From assembly GCF_018873765.1 (NCBI RefSeq), contig NC_057920.1:13219307-13283306 (forward strand): a stretch of 64,000 nucleotides of DNA. Reading direction: 5' to 3'. Source of the stretch: Telopea speciosissima (Eukaryota > Streptophyta > Magnoliopsida > Proteales > Proteaceae). The notes beneath the pieces are model-generated. The model had not been told where the DNA came from, made no database searches, and saw nothing but the letters and a program-made list of their open reading frames with translations. Every line of letters starts with the position of its first letter. Positions within the stretch are counted from its first letter, which is position 1. Below are positions 45,293-57,804 of the stretch, piece after piece. The position numbers and the translations under genes were made by a program.

Positions 45293-48200
45293 ATGGAAGA
45301 ATCGCTTCGGAAGCTTGCGCTATGGCACACAAAGACTTTCAAGCCAATCATGACTCACGACGAATTGGAACCCATCATGGCCACACTCGGCTTCATTGGT
45401 CTCCCTGTATCGTCGTTGTCGATTTCTTCTTCTTCTTCTTCGTCTCCGACAAACGCGGGCGGCGGTGCCTGGAAAGAATACGTGTTTTCCGCCGCCGGTG
45501 GTTGTCGAAATCGGTCTCCCACGGAGGCGCTGCCGCGGCCGAGGCTTCCGTATCCGAGGATCGACGGGTTACACACTTGCACGTATCGAGCCTTCATCGA
45601 TGCTATTGCCTTTTACCTCGGGAAGAGTGATATCTCCGATCTCTTCCACGTTAGGTCCGTATTTCTTGCCTTTCTCTTCGCTTCTTGATTCTTCCAATCT
45701 TCCTTCATTTTTTTTTCTCCGTTAATTTGTTTTTAAAAAAATTTGATTTTATTTAACATTTTCTTATGTAGTTTGGTTTATTTTGATCATTTCTCATCTC
45801 TGCAATCGTAGATTTTTTTTTTGTTTACTGTTCATTAACGCGTGTATTCATTGAAACGAATTCTGATTTCAACTCTAAATAAGAAAGAACCTAAAAAAAG
45901 ACCAAAATTACTGCTACTGGGACTCCTGTGCTACTTCGTAGGTTTTTTCTTGTTTTCTGTGGAGGGTCAGTTTGTGTGATTCAGAAATCAGGTTTGCTTA
46001 GGTACGAAAATGGCCTTAAGCTCTTGGATTGGAATCTTAAGGGGTTTTAATCGTGTGAAAACAGAAGCTGTCGGCACGCCTCGTAAGCACACGTGCTACG
46101 TGCTTTCTTAATCGTTTTCTCGTTGTTTCCCGTTCCGCTGGAGATTGTGAAATTGCATCACGCTCTCTCACATTACTCTTTTTTATATATTTCTGTGAGC
46201 ATTGAGCAAGTGGTTTAGTTCATGGTTGAGCCGTATCGGTATTGGCCGAATCAGAGCACGGTTTGGATAGAGGGTAAAATTGTCAAAATAATTGATATTA
46301 TCGGTACCTTTGAGGGTAAAATTGTTTGATACAGTCCATACCGATACCGTTACCGATACCAATACCTAAAACCATGGTTTTATACTACTAATTGTAGTTT
46401 GTATCGGTATTAAGCTCTGGCAATACTGTTACATAGATAATTGATATTATCGGACTATCGGTACCCTTGCCCCAAAATACTTAATTAGTTTTGGGCAAAG
46501 TTTTCTTCCACCCATAAAAGACAAATCATCCACCATTCTAGGGTTGACAAACCCCTCCAAGGGTTTTGGTATGTTCCAAAATATCCTCCCGATATTCATT
46601 CCTGCTTTCTCCACCCTTCTGAATGGAATCCTTGGGTGGAGGGAAACTCGGTCCATTATTTTTTTATTGATTATTTTGAATAAATACAAAAGTAAAGAAT
46701 ATATGAAATAAAATTCTAACAATAAACATAAGACTTTATTATATTTAAAAAAATTAGCAGTTAGAAGGCAATAGAAATAAGAGAAAGAATTACAAATGCA
46801 TAATCAAATGGGAATTTTTTTTTTTTTTTTTGAAAAACAGTTGGAAATCTTGGGCCCATTAAGAGGCCCACTGGGATACCCATGTTCCCAATTGGGAATG
46901 TGGGCCTACTTCAGAGTTTAGAGTTTATAAAGAGTTTCTTTCGTTGACCAAAGCAGAGAGAAAGAGCTTTAGTAATCTAAGTAGTAGTCGGCACGCAATC
47001 ATCCATTTAAAAAAAGACAAACCTCGTGCTTGGGCTAATGGGCTTTCGGCCCCTCTATTTCTGAATTTTTAGGGGTTTTATTGTTATTTATAGGATTTGG
47101 TTGTTACTCTTTTTTTTCTTTTTTTGTCTTCTTTTAAGTGGCTCTGTTCTCTTGTTGACCAGCTAATCCTTATCTCTACTTTCACACACTGAGGATGGGA
47201 AATTTACGAAATTGCCATTGGACCTTTATTTTGTCACACTTGTCAATCAATATTCAATAGTACCTACACAGTGAATAACGCTGCAAGTTGGGGAACAGCT
47301 GTGGAATTACCTAATACATCAGGACCTGATTTGGCGGAGGAGTTGTTGTTTCATAATTGCTTTACATGCACATATGCCATCGTCAACCATTGGATTGGAA
47401 CCTGAGGCGGCCTGTGTTGTGTAGATCTTTATTAGATTCTAGGTATAATTGGGAGCTAATGAGAGTGAAATAGCTCTTTAGCCAGTAGGGCATATGAGAG
47501 AATGGTTTAGTACATCAGAGGGCAGTCTGGTCATTTCACATGAATGGAAGAGAGATAGAGTTGTAAGGGCTCAGAGAACCTTTTCCCATATCATTAACTA
47601 CATTTTGAGTTCTTAAAATTAGTTTAGGACCTTAGGTGGAGAGTTCCCTACATTCCCAGATCGTGAACTACATAGGTGGGGTCCACCACCCCTATTAGAG
47701 GAATTGGAGAACTGTGTCGAGCAGGAATCTGGAGGTGATAATTTTCCAAAGAGTACCCACACCACACCAATGGCAGCGTATTGGACAGCATTTTTAGTAG
47801 AAACCCACATGGTCAAGGAGGACAGAAAAAATAAATAAATAAATAAATCCTGTGAGAGGGTACATGTGGATTGTGGATAGCACATGGATCTTTGTCCTCC
47901 ATGAGTTAATTATCAGTAACCTGTCATCGACTCAGATATCTGATTCTAGTTCTGGTTCTGGTCAAGTTCAAGCTCAGGTGATAAATTTCTGTTTCTCATC
48001 AATCAGTGAATGGCATCTTTTGAACTTCAGGAATAAGAAAGCTATGTGCAGCAAGTGTGCGGGCATGCGTGTGCATTCGAAGTTCAAACAATTTAATTTC
48101 ATATCTCACATAAAAATTAATTCATCTATGAGTGCATAAACAGATCACTAACAAATATATACATAGGTCTAGTTTAGGAGATCTAATGAAGGAATCAGCT

Positions 48201-48847
48201 TATTGTAATGACATAGTCCTTCACAAGTGCAGATCTTGATCATTCTCTGCATCCAAAAGGCCAAAAATGAAAAGGTCTAATGAATGGTATTATTAAGATC
48301 AATCTTGAGTGCATAAACTATCCTTTGCAATCTCTCTACTCTCTTTGCCTATGGAACCATCTTTACATTTATACTGTTTATTCTAGCATTCTTTCTCCCA
48401 GTGAAGTCCCATTGAATTGCTATTCAGTTTTGGACTTTTAATTGTTGTTGTGTTTCAGAATTGCAGTAATAGCTTCCCTTCTAATTTGATATCTTCAAGG
48501 TTTACAGGTCCTCACAATTCAAATGTTGAGTGGCATATGAAATTGTTTATCTAGAGTGCAACTAAGCATTATAGTGTTGTTGAAAAACTCTTTTGATTTC
48601 TTTCAGGGGAATGCCTCTTCATCGAGTTTATGACCGGCCTTTTGATAAAAAGTTCCGTCGCTTAGAGGAGGAAGAAGGGATCTATGTTTTCAGAGAAGGT
48701 ACCTTGGACCAGGCAACATTTATGCTCTATAACAACAATAACAGTAACAGCAGCAGCAACAGCAACAACAGTAACATGATCATCGCTATTAGGACCAGTA
48801 ATCCCGCCATAAGCAATCTTGTTCCATTGAAAGATATCATTGTGTGA
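45293..48847 (+). CDS. Conserved plant protein of unknown function (200 aa, two exons)
   Basis: Exon 45,293-45,654 joins exon 48,607-48,847 across a GT-AG intron (AG|GTCCGT; TTTCAG|GGGA). Protein: MEESLRKLALWHTKTFKPIMTHDELEPIM opens the chain, followed by a Ser-rich linker, the motif LPYPRIDGLHTCTYRAFIDAIAFYL, the motif DISDLFHVRGMPLHR split by the intron, EGTLDQATFMLYN, an Asn/Ser homopolymer tract (encoded by AAC/AAT/AGC repeats, about 48,729-48,776) and a C-terminal LVPLKDIIV. I recognise this as a plant-specific conserved family, recalled from general knowledge without a known biochemical role. The start is the Met of MEESLRKLA, which gives the usual N-terminus. The 3.0-kb intron holds a MITE (46,490-46,660) and part of another. 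Confidence 0.85.
46490..46660. mobile_element. MITE in intron of the 45.3-kb gene
   Basis: Imperfect inverted ends read TTCTTCCACCCATAAAAGA and TGGGTGGAGGGAAACTCGG. It is related to the sequence at about 42,090-42,240, which has the same GGAGGGAAACTCGGTCCATT end. The TSD was not resolved. Confidence 0.5.
47640..47800. mobile_element. Degraded MITE, second member of the 43.9/57.2-kb family
   Basis: The text CACCCCTATTAGAGGAATTGG, GAGCAGGAATCTGGAG and TTTCCAAAGAGTACCC lines up with CACCCCTATTAAAGGGACTTGG, GAGCAGGGAAATGGAG and CCCAATGTTTACCC at about 57,270-57,345. It lies in the intron of the 45.3-kb gene. Confidence 0.5.
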
Positions 48848-51209
48848 TCTTCCCCATACTCTTCCCCCCAAGCTTTTTGGCATCTCTGCATCTTCATAAA
48901 GTTTTGATAGTTAAAATGAGAGTGAACCCAACAATCTTTGGTAATTACATGGTCCATTGCTCAATGAGATATAGAAAGCTTATACATTTTTTTTCCTTTT
49001 TGGTAATCATATATAACAATCTCTAGTGATTTCAAAGCATCTAAGCAATATCCAGGTGCTGCAAAGTTGCAAGTAGTTGGATACTTTAGCATGAACCAGG
49101 ATTGCTTCTAATTCTCTTTGAATACAATGCATTTCTTCTCTTTTGGTTTTACTTTTCTCATTTAATTGTATATTCCTGTCCTTGGGAAGTTCGTTAGCCA
49201 TGGAGTGAAATAAGGCTATAAAATTCCACAACTTTTTGATCAAAACTAAAAGGGAAAAATTTCCCACGATACGATATCAATGTATTATAACCTTCTCACA
49301 TTTTGTATTTTTTTTCTTTCTCTTTTGACTTGATCATGTAGGTCCGATGTGGATATTATCATTTTGTGTCGTCATTAGTATGGTGTGAGAAATTTCCCCC
49401 ATACTAGCATTGTGAGGAACCCTCTCATTAACTAACCATTTAAACATTTAAAAAGGTTATCAAAAGAAAATTGGGAAAAGATTCCCTAAGCCCCCAGAGG
49501 AGGGTATGCTAGCATTCTCTCTATGTCTTTCTTGTCCTCATATAAAATGACATCGCTACCCTCCTATGTACAAGACCTTTCTTCTACACTTCATTGTTGC
49601 ACTCCTCTATGTTGCTTGCTCTGAAAACTCTCTCATATAAATTATAGTGGAAAATTGAAGGGAATATACTAATATGTGTTGTATCCTATCCAGAATTATT
49701 GTTTATAGTTGGTTTTCATATATTATGATTCTATCCATTAAATAGTTAATATTTAGATTTAAACTTGACTAGTGGCCAATCCAAAGAATGCCATATCTAA
49801 TCGTTGGAATAATTACAATTCCCAAACGACTATGAGACATGTTTAGACAAAAAGGGGGGGGGGGAATCTTTGTTATGCTAAATCCTAATCAAAGTTTAAA
49901 AAGAATAACTTTGCTAGAAAATGGAACTCATAAAGTTATGGTGGTGGTGGTGATTATCTATCTTGCAACAAGTATCAAGTTGATAAGTTAGGAAAACACT
50001 GACCAGCCAGTCATATTATTCTTACTGTCTCACAAACCCCTTTGAATCCACTTTTGCAGCAATAAACTAATGGAAAAATCTTGTTGTCATCAAAATTTTC
50101 AAAATTTTTTTTTTCTATATTAAATAACTTCTGGAAATTAAGCAAGGGATCAAAAGAATGTTACAATTTCTTAGTTCACCATTTTGATGACAAGAAGTGT
50201 TTTTGTTTTTTTTTTTTGTTTTTTTTTTTTGTTTTTTTTTTTGTTTTTTAAGTGTAATCACACAAACATCAATCTCAAAAGATTAACTGACTTTTAGGAC
50301 CATGGAATGGCGGATATACACAACACACCCCACACTCACACACCCGATGTGGGACTAAACCCACACACCCCTTCTTCTTTTTTTATGAAAGTGTAATCAG
50401 ACAAACCACACACCAATCCCAAAAGGTTAACCGATTTTTAGGATCGTAGAATAACGGATATACACAACACACATCACACTCACACACCTGATGTGGGACT
50501 AAAACCCACATACCTTTGATGACAAGAAGTTGTACCCTTTAAAATTACTTATTTTATCCTCTAATGAGGGTAAAACCCTATCATTTTATATGTGAATTCA
50601 AAAAAATGTGTAAATCAATGTCGGTTTTTTTTTTTGGGGGGGGTGGGGGGGGGGGATAATGTCATGAACCAAATGCTCTAACCTAACTTCATGATCGTAC
50701 CAAGGTCATCAAATCAGAATTAGAATCCGCCGAAATAGGTCTCAAAAACCCTAGAATTGTCCTCCAGATCGCAGTCAGCGATCCGATGACCAAAACTCTA
50801 GAGTCGACTGTGTCGAATCAGATAGAATTAGGATTGATCACAACCTATTTCGTTTGATCAGTCCAATTCCGATTTTTGAAACAGTGGGTGGTACAAAGGA
50901 CATTGCTCCTCACCATGGTCTCTTCCATGATTTTGTACATGTGTCTTTATTTCTGTTCTTTCGTGGTTCTTAGAGGTAGGTTAAGATTGATCCTTCAATT
51001 GTGTTGCTTTGACGTGAATTGGGAAGGGCTTTTTAAGAGGAAAACTCCATTCTTATAATGTGCTTCTAACAATCATAATATGTACATTTTTCATAGAATT
51101 AACATGCAAGAAAAATTCTTAGTCAAAGAGGGCAGTAAGGCAGCCTAGCCATTGTTGCTGTGAGGCTAAAGTGGTAAGTTTCTAGATAGATATACTGAAA
51201 GGAAAATTA
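48848..51209. repeat. Intergenic DNA with a two-copy direct repeat (about 50,252-50,512)
   Basis: The segments 50,252-50,365 and 50,391-50,512 are direct repeats, each holding GGATATACACAACACAC and GATGTGGGACTAAA. They differ at several sites. T-runs (50,192-50,245) and a G-run (50,635-50,656) lie close by. The rest of this 2.4-kb stretch is AT-rich and contains no gene that I can support. Confidence 0.6.
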
Positions 51210-52495
51210 GAGAAGAGATAAATCTAGGATTTCACAAGATCACCTCATTCTTATTACTCCTCTTCATGGTCAATGTTGAGGTAATGAATGAGCAAGAGAT
51301 TGTTGTCTAGTCATATAGTGTCTCCACCAATTAGTATTACTGAAGCCGAAGACTCGTGGTGGTGCACACTTTCTAGAAATGGGAGCTTCTCTACCAAGAA
51401 AGCTACCCAATTCCTCACCACTTCTACTCCAACCAATTGCACTTACTCCAGATGGTGGAAATTTTTTTGGCAATTACAAATTCATCCAAGGTTTAAAATC
51501 TTTTTTTGGCGTGTTTTAAATGCAGGGATTCCTACTCGAGGCACCCTTTCGAAATGGATGGCTATCGAGCCTCAATGTGCTCTTTGTGGCTCTAGTGTTG
51601 AGTCCAACTGGCACCTCTTTTTGTCTTTTGATTGGACTAAGCATGTGTGGGCTTCGGGTCCCTTTGGATTGAGAACCGAGCACTTAGCTGCTCCCTCTCT
51701 CATTGATCTCGTTATCTCTTTACATGACACACTACTCTTGGACAAGGCTTCTTTAAGTTGGTTTTTCTCTGTTTTTATTCTCACTTTTTATTTTATCTGG
51801 TCTGTAAGAAACAAAGTAATCATGTGTAATGCTCTAGCGGACCCTCTTGTGGTCCTAAACAATGTATCCTAGTGGTTAGCGGACATGGACATCACACCCC
51901 CATCTTGGCATTTGAATGCACCCCAATCCCCCCCCCCCATTAATTTCAAATCTCATTTCTGTTAATCAGTTTAATTTAAATATGTTTGATTTGCCGGTCG
52001 CAGGAATTTATGAATCAGATCTTAAATTAGCAAGGTGGGCTTACTATATTTTGATAGGTGGTGAGAGTGTCCTAACAGATGCAGGTTGGTTGGCCACACA
52101 AGAGGATACAGAAGCGGAGATTTTTGAGTTATGGAAAGGCTGGGAGATGTCACAGCAAAACAATCTTCCGATTATGGATATTTGGGTTTATAGTCACAAA
52201 CTCTTCAATGCTCTAACGTTTCAATCTTCCTCGGGATGTCACAGCAAAACAATCTTCCGGTTAAGGATATTTGGGTTTATAGTCACAAACTCTTCAATGC
52301 TCTAACGTTTCAATCTTCCTCCCCTCTACCTTGGAATACTTTATCACTTCTCCTTTCTTTTTTGGATGCAACTGAACATTTTCCTAATATAACTTTTCAC
52401 TTGTATAGGGACAATAGTAACAATACCTACCAGATGTACAACTCGTTGTGAAGGAATGCAGTTTTTCTTACTTTTCATTTTAAAAAAAAAAAAAA
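51210..52495 (+). mobile_element. 5'-truncated L1-type LINE with zf-RVT and RNase H-like remnants and poly-A tail
   Basis: The longest frame (51,288-51,872) gives VSPPISITEAEDSWWCTL, WKFFWQLQIHPRFKIFFWRVLNAGIPTRG, CALCGSSVESNWHLFLSFDW and WFFSVFILTFYFIWSVRNK. These match the zinc-finger-like domain after reverse transcriptase in plant L1 elements (W..W....P.......WR......T...L......C..C....E...HLF..C), with the CxxC and His present. A following frame (to about 52,140) resembles the terminal RNase H region. It ends in a 14-A tail (52,482-52,495). Inside is an 89-bp tandem duplication (52,145-52,233 and 52,234-52,322). Stops show that it is dead. Confidence 0.8.
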
Positions 52496-55132
52496 CAATA
52501 GTGCATGCAACCGCATCAATATTGATGCGATTTTTTTATTTCATGGAGATAGGGCTATATTTTCATACAATCCTATGTCTAGGCGTAGGAGCCACGCAAC
52601 CATTTGACATTCTTTTTCCCTCATGTAAATTTAGAAAAAGACTGGCCACACCGATGATGTATTAGTGTATCTATTTCTCGCTTCCGCATCGGGCTCCTCT
52701 CCTTTGAGGCACCACCAAATGAATGCCCAATTAGGCATCCGACGGCTGGATTCTTGACACACATCCTGACGTCATTGGGCACTCATTGGGCTGGCGTGCT
52801 CCAAGGACAGGAGTTGGATTCCTTTCCCCCTCCCTCCAACCCCTTTGAAATGATCTATGCCCCTCTTGTATGATACCCCATCCCACATGCCGGCAATGCC
52901 TGTCCCTCTCCCATAAATTTATCTTCAAAAATCTATAAACATTTTGTAGCAGTATTGAACTCCTCTCCAAAGAGCCCAGCATGCCCAGAGAGCATCCAAC
53001 TGTAAAACTGTACAGCATACATCCCTAGACTTGCACCAAGATGTGTGAATGTGTGCGGCACAACCCAAGCTTTGGATACCCCTGAACACTCTATGGGCGC
53101 TGAGCTTCCTGGAGAGGAGCCGGATGGGCAGTAAGACAGTCTGAGGATATGGTAGACCCAAGCCATTGATGTTCATGGGATTTGATTTAATGTTGTTTAT
53201 GGTAAAGAAACGGGTGATAAAAGTCTGCCAAGAAATTCAACTTCAGGTAAGACCGTTAAAAGAAATTAAGAATTCCAGAAGAGTAGAATCTAGCCGTGAT
53301 ACGCCTTTTGAGAGAAGGAAGTACAAGCTTTGAGAACTGAGATTTCAGATTCAGTAATAAAGCAGTTATTTGTGCTTACTCAAACCACTTATTACGTCTT
53401 CCAATTTTCATCTCTTTTTGACTCTTGTAATCCATCCGGAGGAGCCTTTGGCAATTTGGCCTTCCTTGGTTGTAGAGCCTTACAACCCCTAAAACCTTTT
53501 GGGAGTTAGGATTTGGGACACAGGTTCAGCCGTTCAGGTCCAGCCGTTTAGATCAAATTCTACTTATGGAACGCGGAATCAGTATTAGATTGGTAAAATC
53601 GGTTGGAGGCCGATACCAATTCTTGGCTGATCCTAGTCAGAAAATCTGTATCGATCCTTGAATCGACTACTGATTTGGATCGGCTGATTTGATCTGATTC
53701 AAAAACAATTTAAAGAGTAGATCGATCCGATTTAATCTGGGTCAATACTGATCAATACAGACTGATCCATGCTGATATTGAGATGATCCAAGTCGATATG
53801 GACCAATACAAAATCTTTAAACCATGATAGCAACTGATCCTAGGCCAATCAGAAGTCTGATCACAAAAACATACTTTTTTAGTGACTCCAACCCGATCTA
53901 TGGTTCGATGGCCAATGCAGGCTGATCTGTATTGATATTGGATTGGTATCAACCTAAACTGATACCATATTGGATACCAATACTAAATCCCTAGTTCTAC
54001 TTCGACTTCCACCACTGAGAGGATATAAAGGATTAAGGGTGTCAAATAGTTGGTTTGGTTTTTTAGTTTTTAATTGGTCTGATCTTGGTTTTATGGATTT
54101 ATTTGGATTCGATCCAGATGAGCGGTTTCAGTCTTATCGATCCGTTTCGGTCAAAATCAATACCAGACCGGTTAATTAGTTTAATCAACCCGGTCTCATT
54201 TTTGATACCCCAAATAGGATTCTTCCAGAACATCTCTGGACGACCTAAAAGGGAAATTGGGTTGTTGTACTTGTGCCACGTGGAGTAATGATGTGTACCC
54301 AATCAAATAAAAAGAAAAGGCATCTTCCCTGAAAACTTAAAAGTGGTAAGAGACAACACTATCCAAAAAATACCAAACTTGCTCTACGGTTTATTAATTT
54401 CTTGAAGGGATCAATTGTTCTACTCTTGTCATTGTTGAACTCTTTTTTTTTTTTTTTTGCTTTTTCATTCTTTTCTTCACCTACAAGGGAACCATCATCT
54501 TTTTTAGCCTTAGATTCCCTATCAGATGATCTCAACCATCCAATCCATATAAATTTTCATGTCCCTTGGATCACCATCACTGGAAGGTTCAGTATTGCAT
54601 CTTTAACTTTTTTTATTTTTTCTGGTTGGTTTTTAGTCTATGTGAGTCTATTTGTTTCTTAGTCTTGAAGAACTCTTAAGGACAATTAGTACAGTTTTCT
54701 CTCTTCTTATTTGTTGCAAATAGTGTTTGTGTCTTAGCCAAGATCCTCATAAAAGCTAAGTTGGACCCGTCAAAGCCCATCATTTCTAATACTTGATACT
54801 CACATTGCTTTCCTCAGAAGGGGAGCCTTGAAGCTTGAGCTCATAACTTGTCATCTTATTTTCATGGTTTAATTTGGGTTTCCCTTTGAAAAAGCAAAGC
54901 AAAGCGAGAGAGGGAGAGAGATTCCTAAAACCTAGATCTCTAGAGAGACCCACTTTAGTGTTTATTCCATCTTTTTTAACTCTCATGTCTCCCTCTTCTA
55001 TATATATCAACATTCCCCCTTTGTTCATTCCAATTGCCTCACATCATTGTCCCTCCATCTCTTTATTGCTCTCTTCATAACAATCTCTCAAGTTATCCAA
55101 TCAATCTTCTTTTCCAATAGAGGGTGTCCTTC
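52496..55132. other. Intergenic DNA and promoter region of the HMA gene
   Basis: 52,690-53,180 is GC-richer and repeat-like, without a gene I recognise. 53,580-53,990 is a low-complexity stretch rich in GATCGG/CCGATC and GATACCAAT motifs. 54,033 begins with a hAT-like end (TTAAGGGTGTCAAAT) but no matching far end was found. A TATA-like TCTATATATATC at 54,997-55,008, about 125 bases before the HMA start codon, follows a GAGAGAGGGAGAG tract. Confidence 0.5.
54997..55008 (+). promoter_or_regulatory. Probable TATA box of the HMA-domain gene
   Basis: TCTATATATATC lies 125 bases upstream of the ATG at 55,133, with a CT-rich leader after it. This would place transcription start near 55,035. Confidence 0.5.
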
Positions 55133-56034
55133 ATGGAGGTAAGTTTGTTCTTCTCTTTCATCTTGTTTTGGTTAAATGGGTATTTTCATAGTTGAATTTT
55201 CTTCTTGGAATTTGGAAACAATTTGCATCAATTGGTATTGGGTTTGTGTGTTTGGTGGAGGTGGGTAGTCATGGATGCCTTTTCTTCTGAAGTTTTTCTA
55301 ATGAGAATGAAAAAAAATCTGCAGACTGTGGAATTGAAGGTGGAGATGGTAGGAATTCATGAAAAGAGACTAAGGAAATGTCTTTCAAAAGTAAAAGGTA
55401 TGATTCATTCTTTCTTAATTTCTTGTTTGGACTCCAATAATTATTTCACTCTGGCTCTGGCAGAATCAATATGGGTCTTTACCAGTTTTTTTTTGTTTTG
55501 GGAGGGGAGAGAAAAGAATCAAGAGGGTTAGAGAGATAACCTAGAACTCGTTAGTCCTTTTTTCAAGAAGTAATGGGTGATGGGCGAATCCAATGCACGA
55601 AGCTCCCACAATTGTGGGTTTTAGGGAGGGTCATGATGTATGCAGTCTTATCCCCAATTTGTAGAGAGGTTGTTTTTCGATTCTATCTTGTGATTACTAG
55701 GTCTCAAGTCCACGATTATTAGGTCGCAATGGAGTAATTTTACTGTTGTGTTGAGACCCGCCTTCTAAATTTTTAGAGAAATATTATTTTTTTACCCAAG
55801 GAAATGAATTTGTTTGTAATATTTATGTTTGAAGCAGGGATTGAGAAGGTGGAACTGGATGTTAGCAGTCAAAAAGTGATGGTCACAGGGTACACTCATC
55901 GAAACAAAGTACTAAAGGCATTGAGGAGAGCTGGTTTGAAAGCTGAGTTTTGGTCTGCACAAAATGAGCTGCTCAATGCTTATGCCAGTGCCACCTATGG
56001 AAGCCTTAGAATTAACAATTTTAATCTCTTCTAG
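55133..56034 (+). CDS. Heavy-metal-associated (HMA) domain protein without the CxxC motif
   Basis: Three exons: 55,133-55,138 (only Met-Glu), 55,325-55,397 and 55,838-56,034, all with GT-AG borders, giving 91 aa. The chain METVELKVEMVGIHEKRLRK...GIEKVELDVSSQKVMVTGY...KVLKALRRAGLKAEFW has the beta-alpha-beta-beta-alpha-beta pattern of HMA domains and the C-terminal SATYGSLR(I/F)NNFN tail of a plant HMA subfamily. In metal-binding members the loop after the first strand is MxCxxC. Here the positions are Gly12 and Glu15, so copper or zinc binding through that loop is not expected. There is no CaaX isoprenylation signal (it ends NFNLF). It probably acts as a small cytosolic protein-interaction module. 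The tiny first coding exon is characteristic of the gene family as I recall it. Confidence 0.85.
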
Positions 56035-57154
56035 TGTTTTTTTTTTTTTTTTTTTTCTTTTGTTTTTTCAAATGATAAGTGAGATTTGTGTTTTTAATTT
56101 TTCTTTCTTTTTCCCCCCCCTACAAAGAAGGAATAGTCAGTTTTTTGTTAGATAGAATGAAGTATAAAGAATGAGTATTTCAATTAGGCCTTATTTGTTT
56201 GGTTGTAAAATTTTTTATGCAAATGATATTTTATATCAACATTCTTCTCCATGTAAAATTTTCTTATCTTTTCAATTCCCGTTTTTCGCTTAAGCATTGG
56301 AAAATCCTATTTTAGAGGAAATTAGGAATGAAATATAAATACTGACAATGAACCAAGAATCTATTGTGATCATCATAATAGTACTCCTCTCCTCGTATGA
56401 ATGTTTGAAATGTCATTACCATTGTTCAAGAATCTCATCCAACTGCCTTAGGTTATTGAGTAAAGAGATTCTTAGTTTACTATGAGTGAAAGGAAAAATG
56501 GGGTTTTTCAATTATAATAAGATTTAAAAAAAAAAAAAAAAGTTTAATTTTGGACTGAGTAATCCTACAGCCATGGTGAAGGACGCATTCCTACATCAAT
56601 GATCGTCATTGCATTAGGATGGATGTTAGGGAATAGTTTATGTTTAAGAGGTATTTCGAACTTCCAACAATTATTGGGGAGTAATAATGACCTTAGAGTC
56701 ACGGGTATTTCCTTCATTGTTGGTGAGAAATTTTTTTTCCTTTCAAGTTGTTCAATTTTAACTCAGTGAATGAATAACCCTTGCTCATCTTTCCTAGCTT
56801 CCCTTAACAACCATGTATTTTAGCTAAAGGGGAGTCTGTTCTTCATTTGTCTTCTATTTGGTGGATTAAGCCACCACATTTCGTTGTAAACCCTGCTATT
56901 CTTAAAAGCAGGAACTTCTCTTATGTTTTTTTTTTTCAATAAATTTTGGGTCGAAAGGACTTGTTTTTGACACCCCCCACCCAAAAAAAAAATAAATAAC
57001 ATTTCGTTCGATCTGATCAAGACACAATCAAGGATTAACACGAACTCGATAGCTTATGCTAGCGCATATCAACACTTTCTATCCTGAAGAATGACAAAGG
57101 CTAACAAAACGGATGAGCAACAGTGCTTTTCGCCTTTGCTGGGTTCTTTGGAAT
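56035..57154. other. Intergenic DNA
   Basis: AT-rich sequence after the HMA gene, with long T- and A-runs (56,037-56,056; 56,525-56,541). I see no gene, RNA or element that I can support. Confidence 0.6.
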
Positions 57155-57350
57155 TATCTAATGTTTATAAAATACCGAAAATTATCTACTCCATGTCTTG
57201 CCCGAAGTCCCTCTAATAGGGGGTTGACCTCACCTAGACAGTGTGTTCCAGCAGGGGGAGTGGTCATTTCCACCCCTATTAAAGGGACTTGGAAAAATAG
57301 ACCGAGCAGGGAAATGGAGCAGATAAACATCCCCAATGTTTACCCAACCA
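57155..57350. mobile_element. MITE, best-preserved member of the 43.9/47.7/57.2-kb family
   Basis: Two arms are inverted: ATCTACTCCATG...CCCGAAGTCCCTCTAATAGGGG at left against CCCCTATTAAAGGGACTTGG...GGAGCAGATAAACAT at right, with about 40 bases between. No coding capacity. The TSD is not clear. Confidence 0.6.
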
Positions 57351-57804
57351 AATTTGACAGGAAACCGTAGAACCAGTTTGTAGATTCCTAATCCTACCGA
57401 TTCCGTTGGGAATCATGATCGATCGGAATCAGGATCAGATCCGAATCAGCCGGGCAACCCGCTCCAATTAAACCACTCGTGCGCTCCGCCGCTAGCTTAT
57501 AGAACCCTCTACCATAAAAAATAAAAGGAATAAAACATGAGTGAAATTTTGACTTATCAGTTATCACTGATCCAGAGCATCTCTTCTCTGTCTATGGTCG
57601 GAATAGTTGTGAGATTTTTCTCTACAGCGTGTCACTAGTTAAGAGAGGAGGGGGAGAAGGGGAGAAGGAGTTGGATCGACAAGCAAGTACAATAGTTACC
57701 TGTTCATTGGTTTTCTTCTTCCTCCGTAGATGAATTGAATAGCAGTTCAATCTCGCGAAGTAGCAGAAGGAAGAAGTGAAAAAAAAAAATAGAAGAGGGG
57801 AAAT

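Noticed and set aside
45396-45725. Overlapping ORFs in other frames at the 45.3-kb gene
   Set aside because: High local GC opens several frames, but only the MEESLRKLALWH frame continues into the conserved second exon.
50252-50512. Direct repeat pair as LTRs of a tiny TRIM element
   Set aside because: The copies are separated by only about 25 bases, with no primer-binding site or polypurine tract. A simple tandem duplication explains it better.
54033-54250. Fourth hAT element starting TTAAGGGTGTCAAAT
   Set aside because: Only one end is visible. No inverted partner or TSD was found within several hundred bases.
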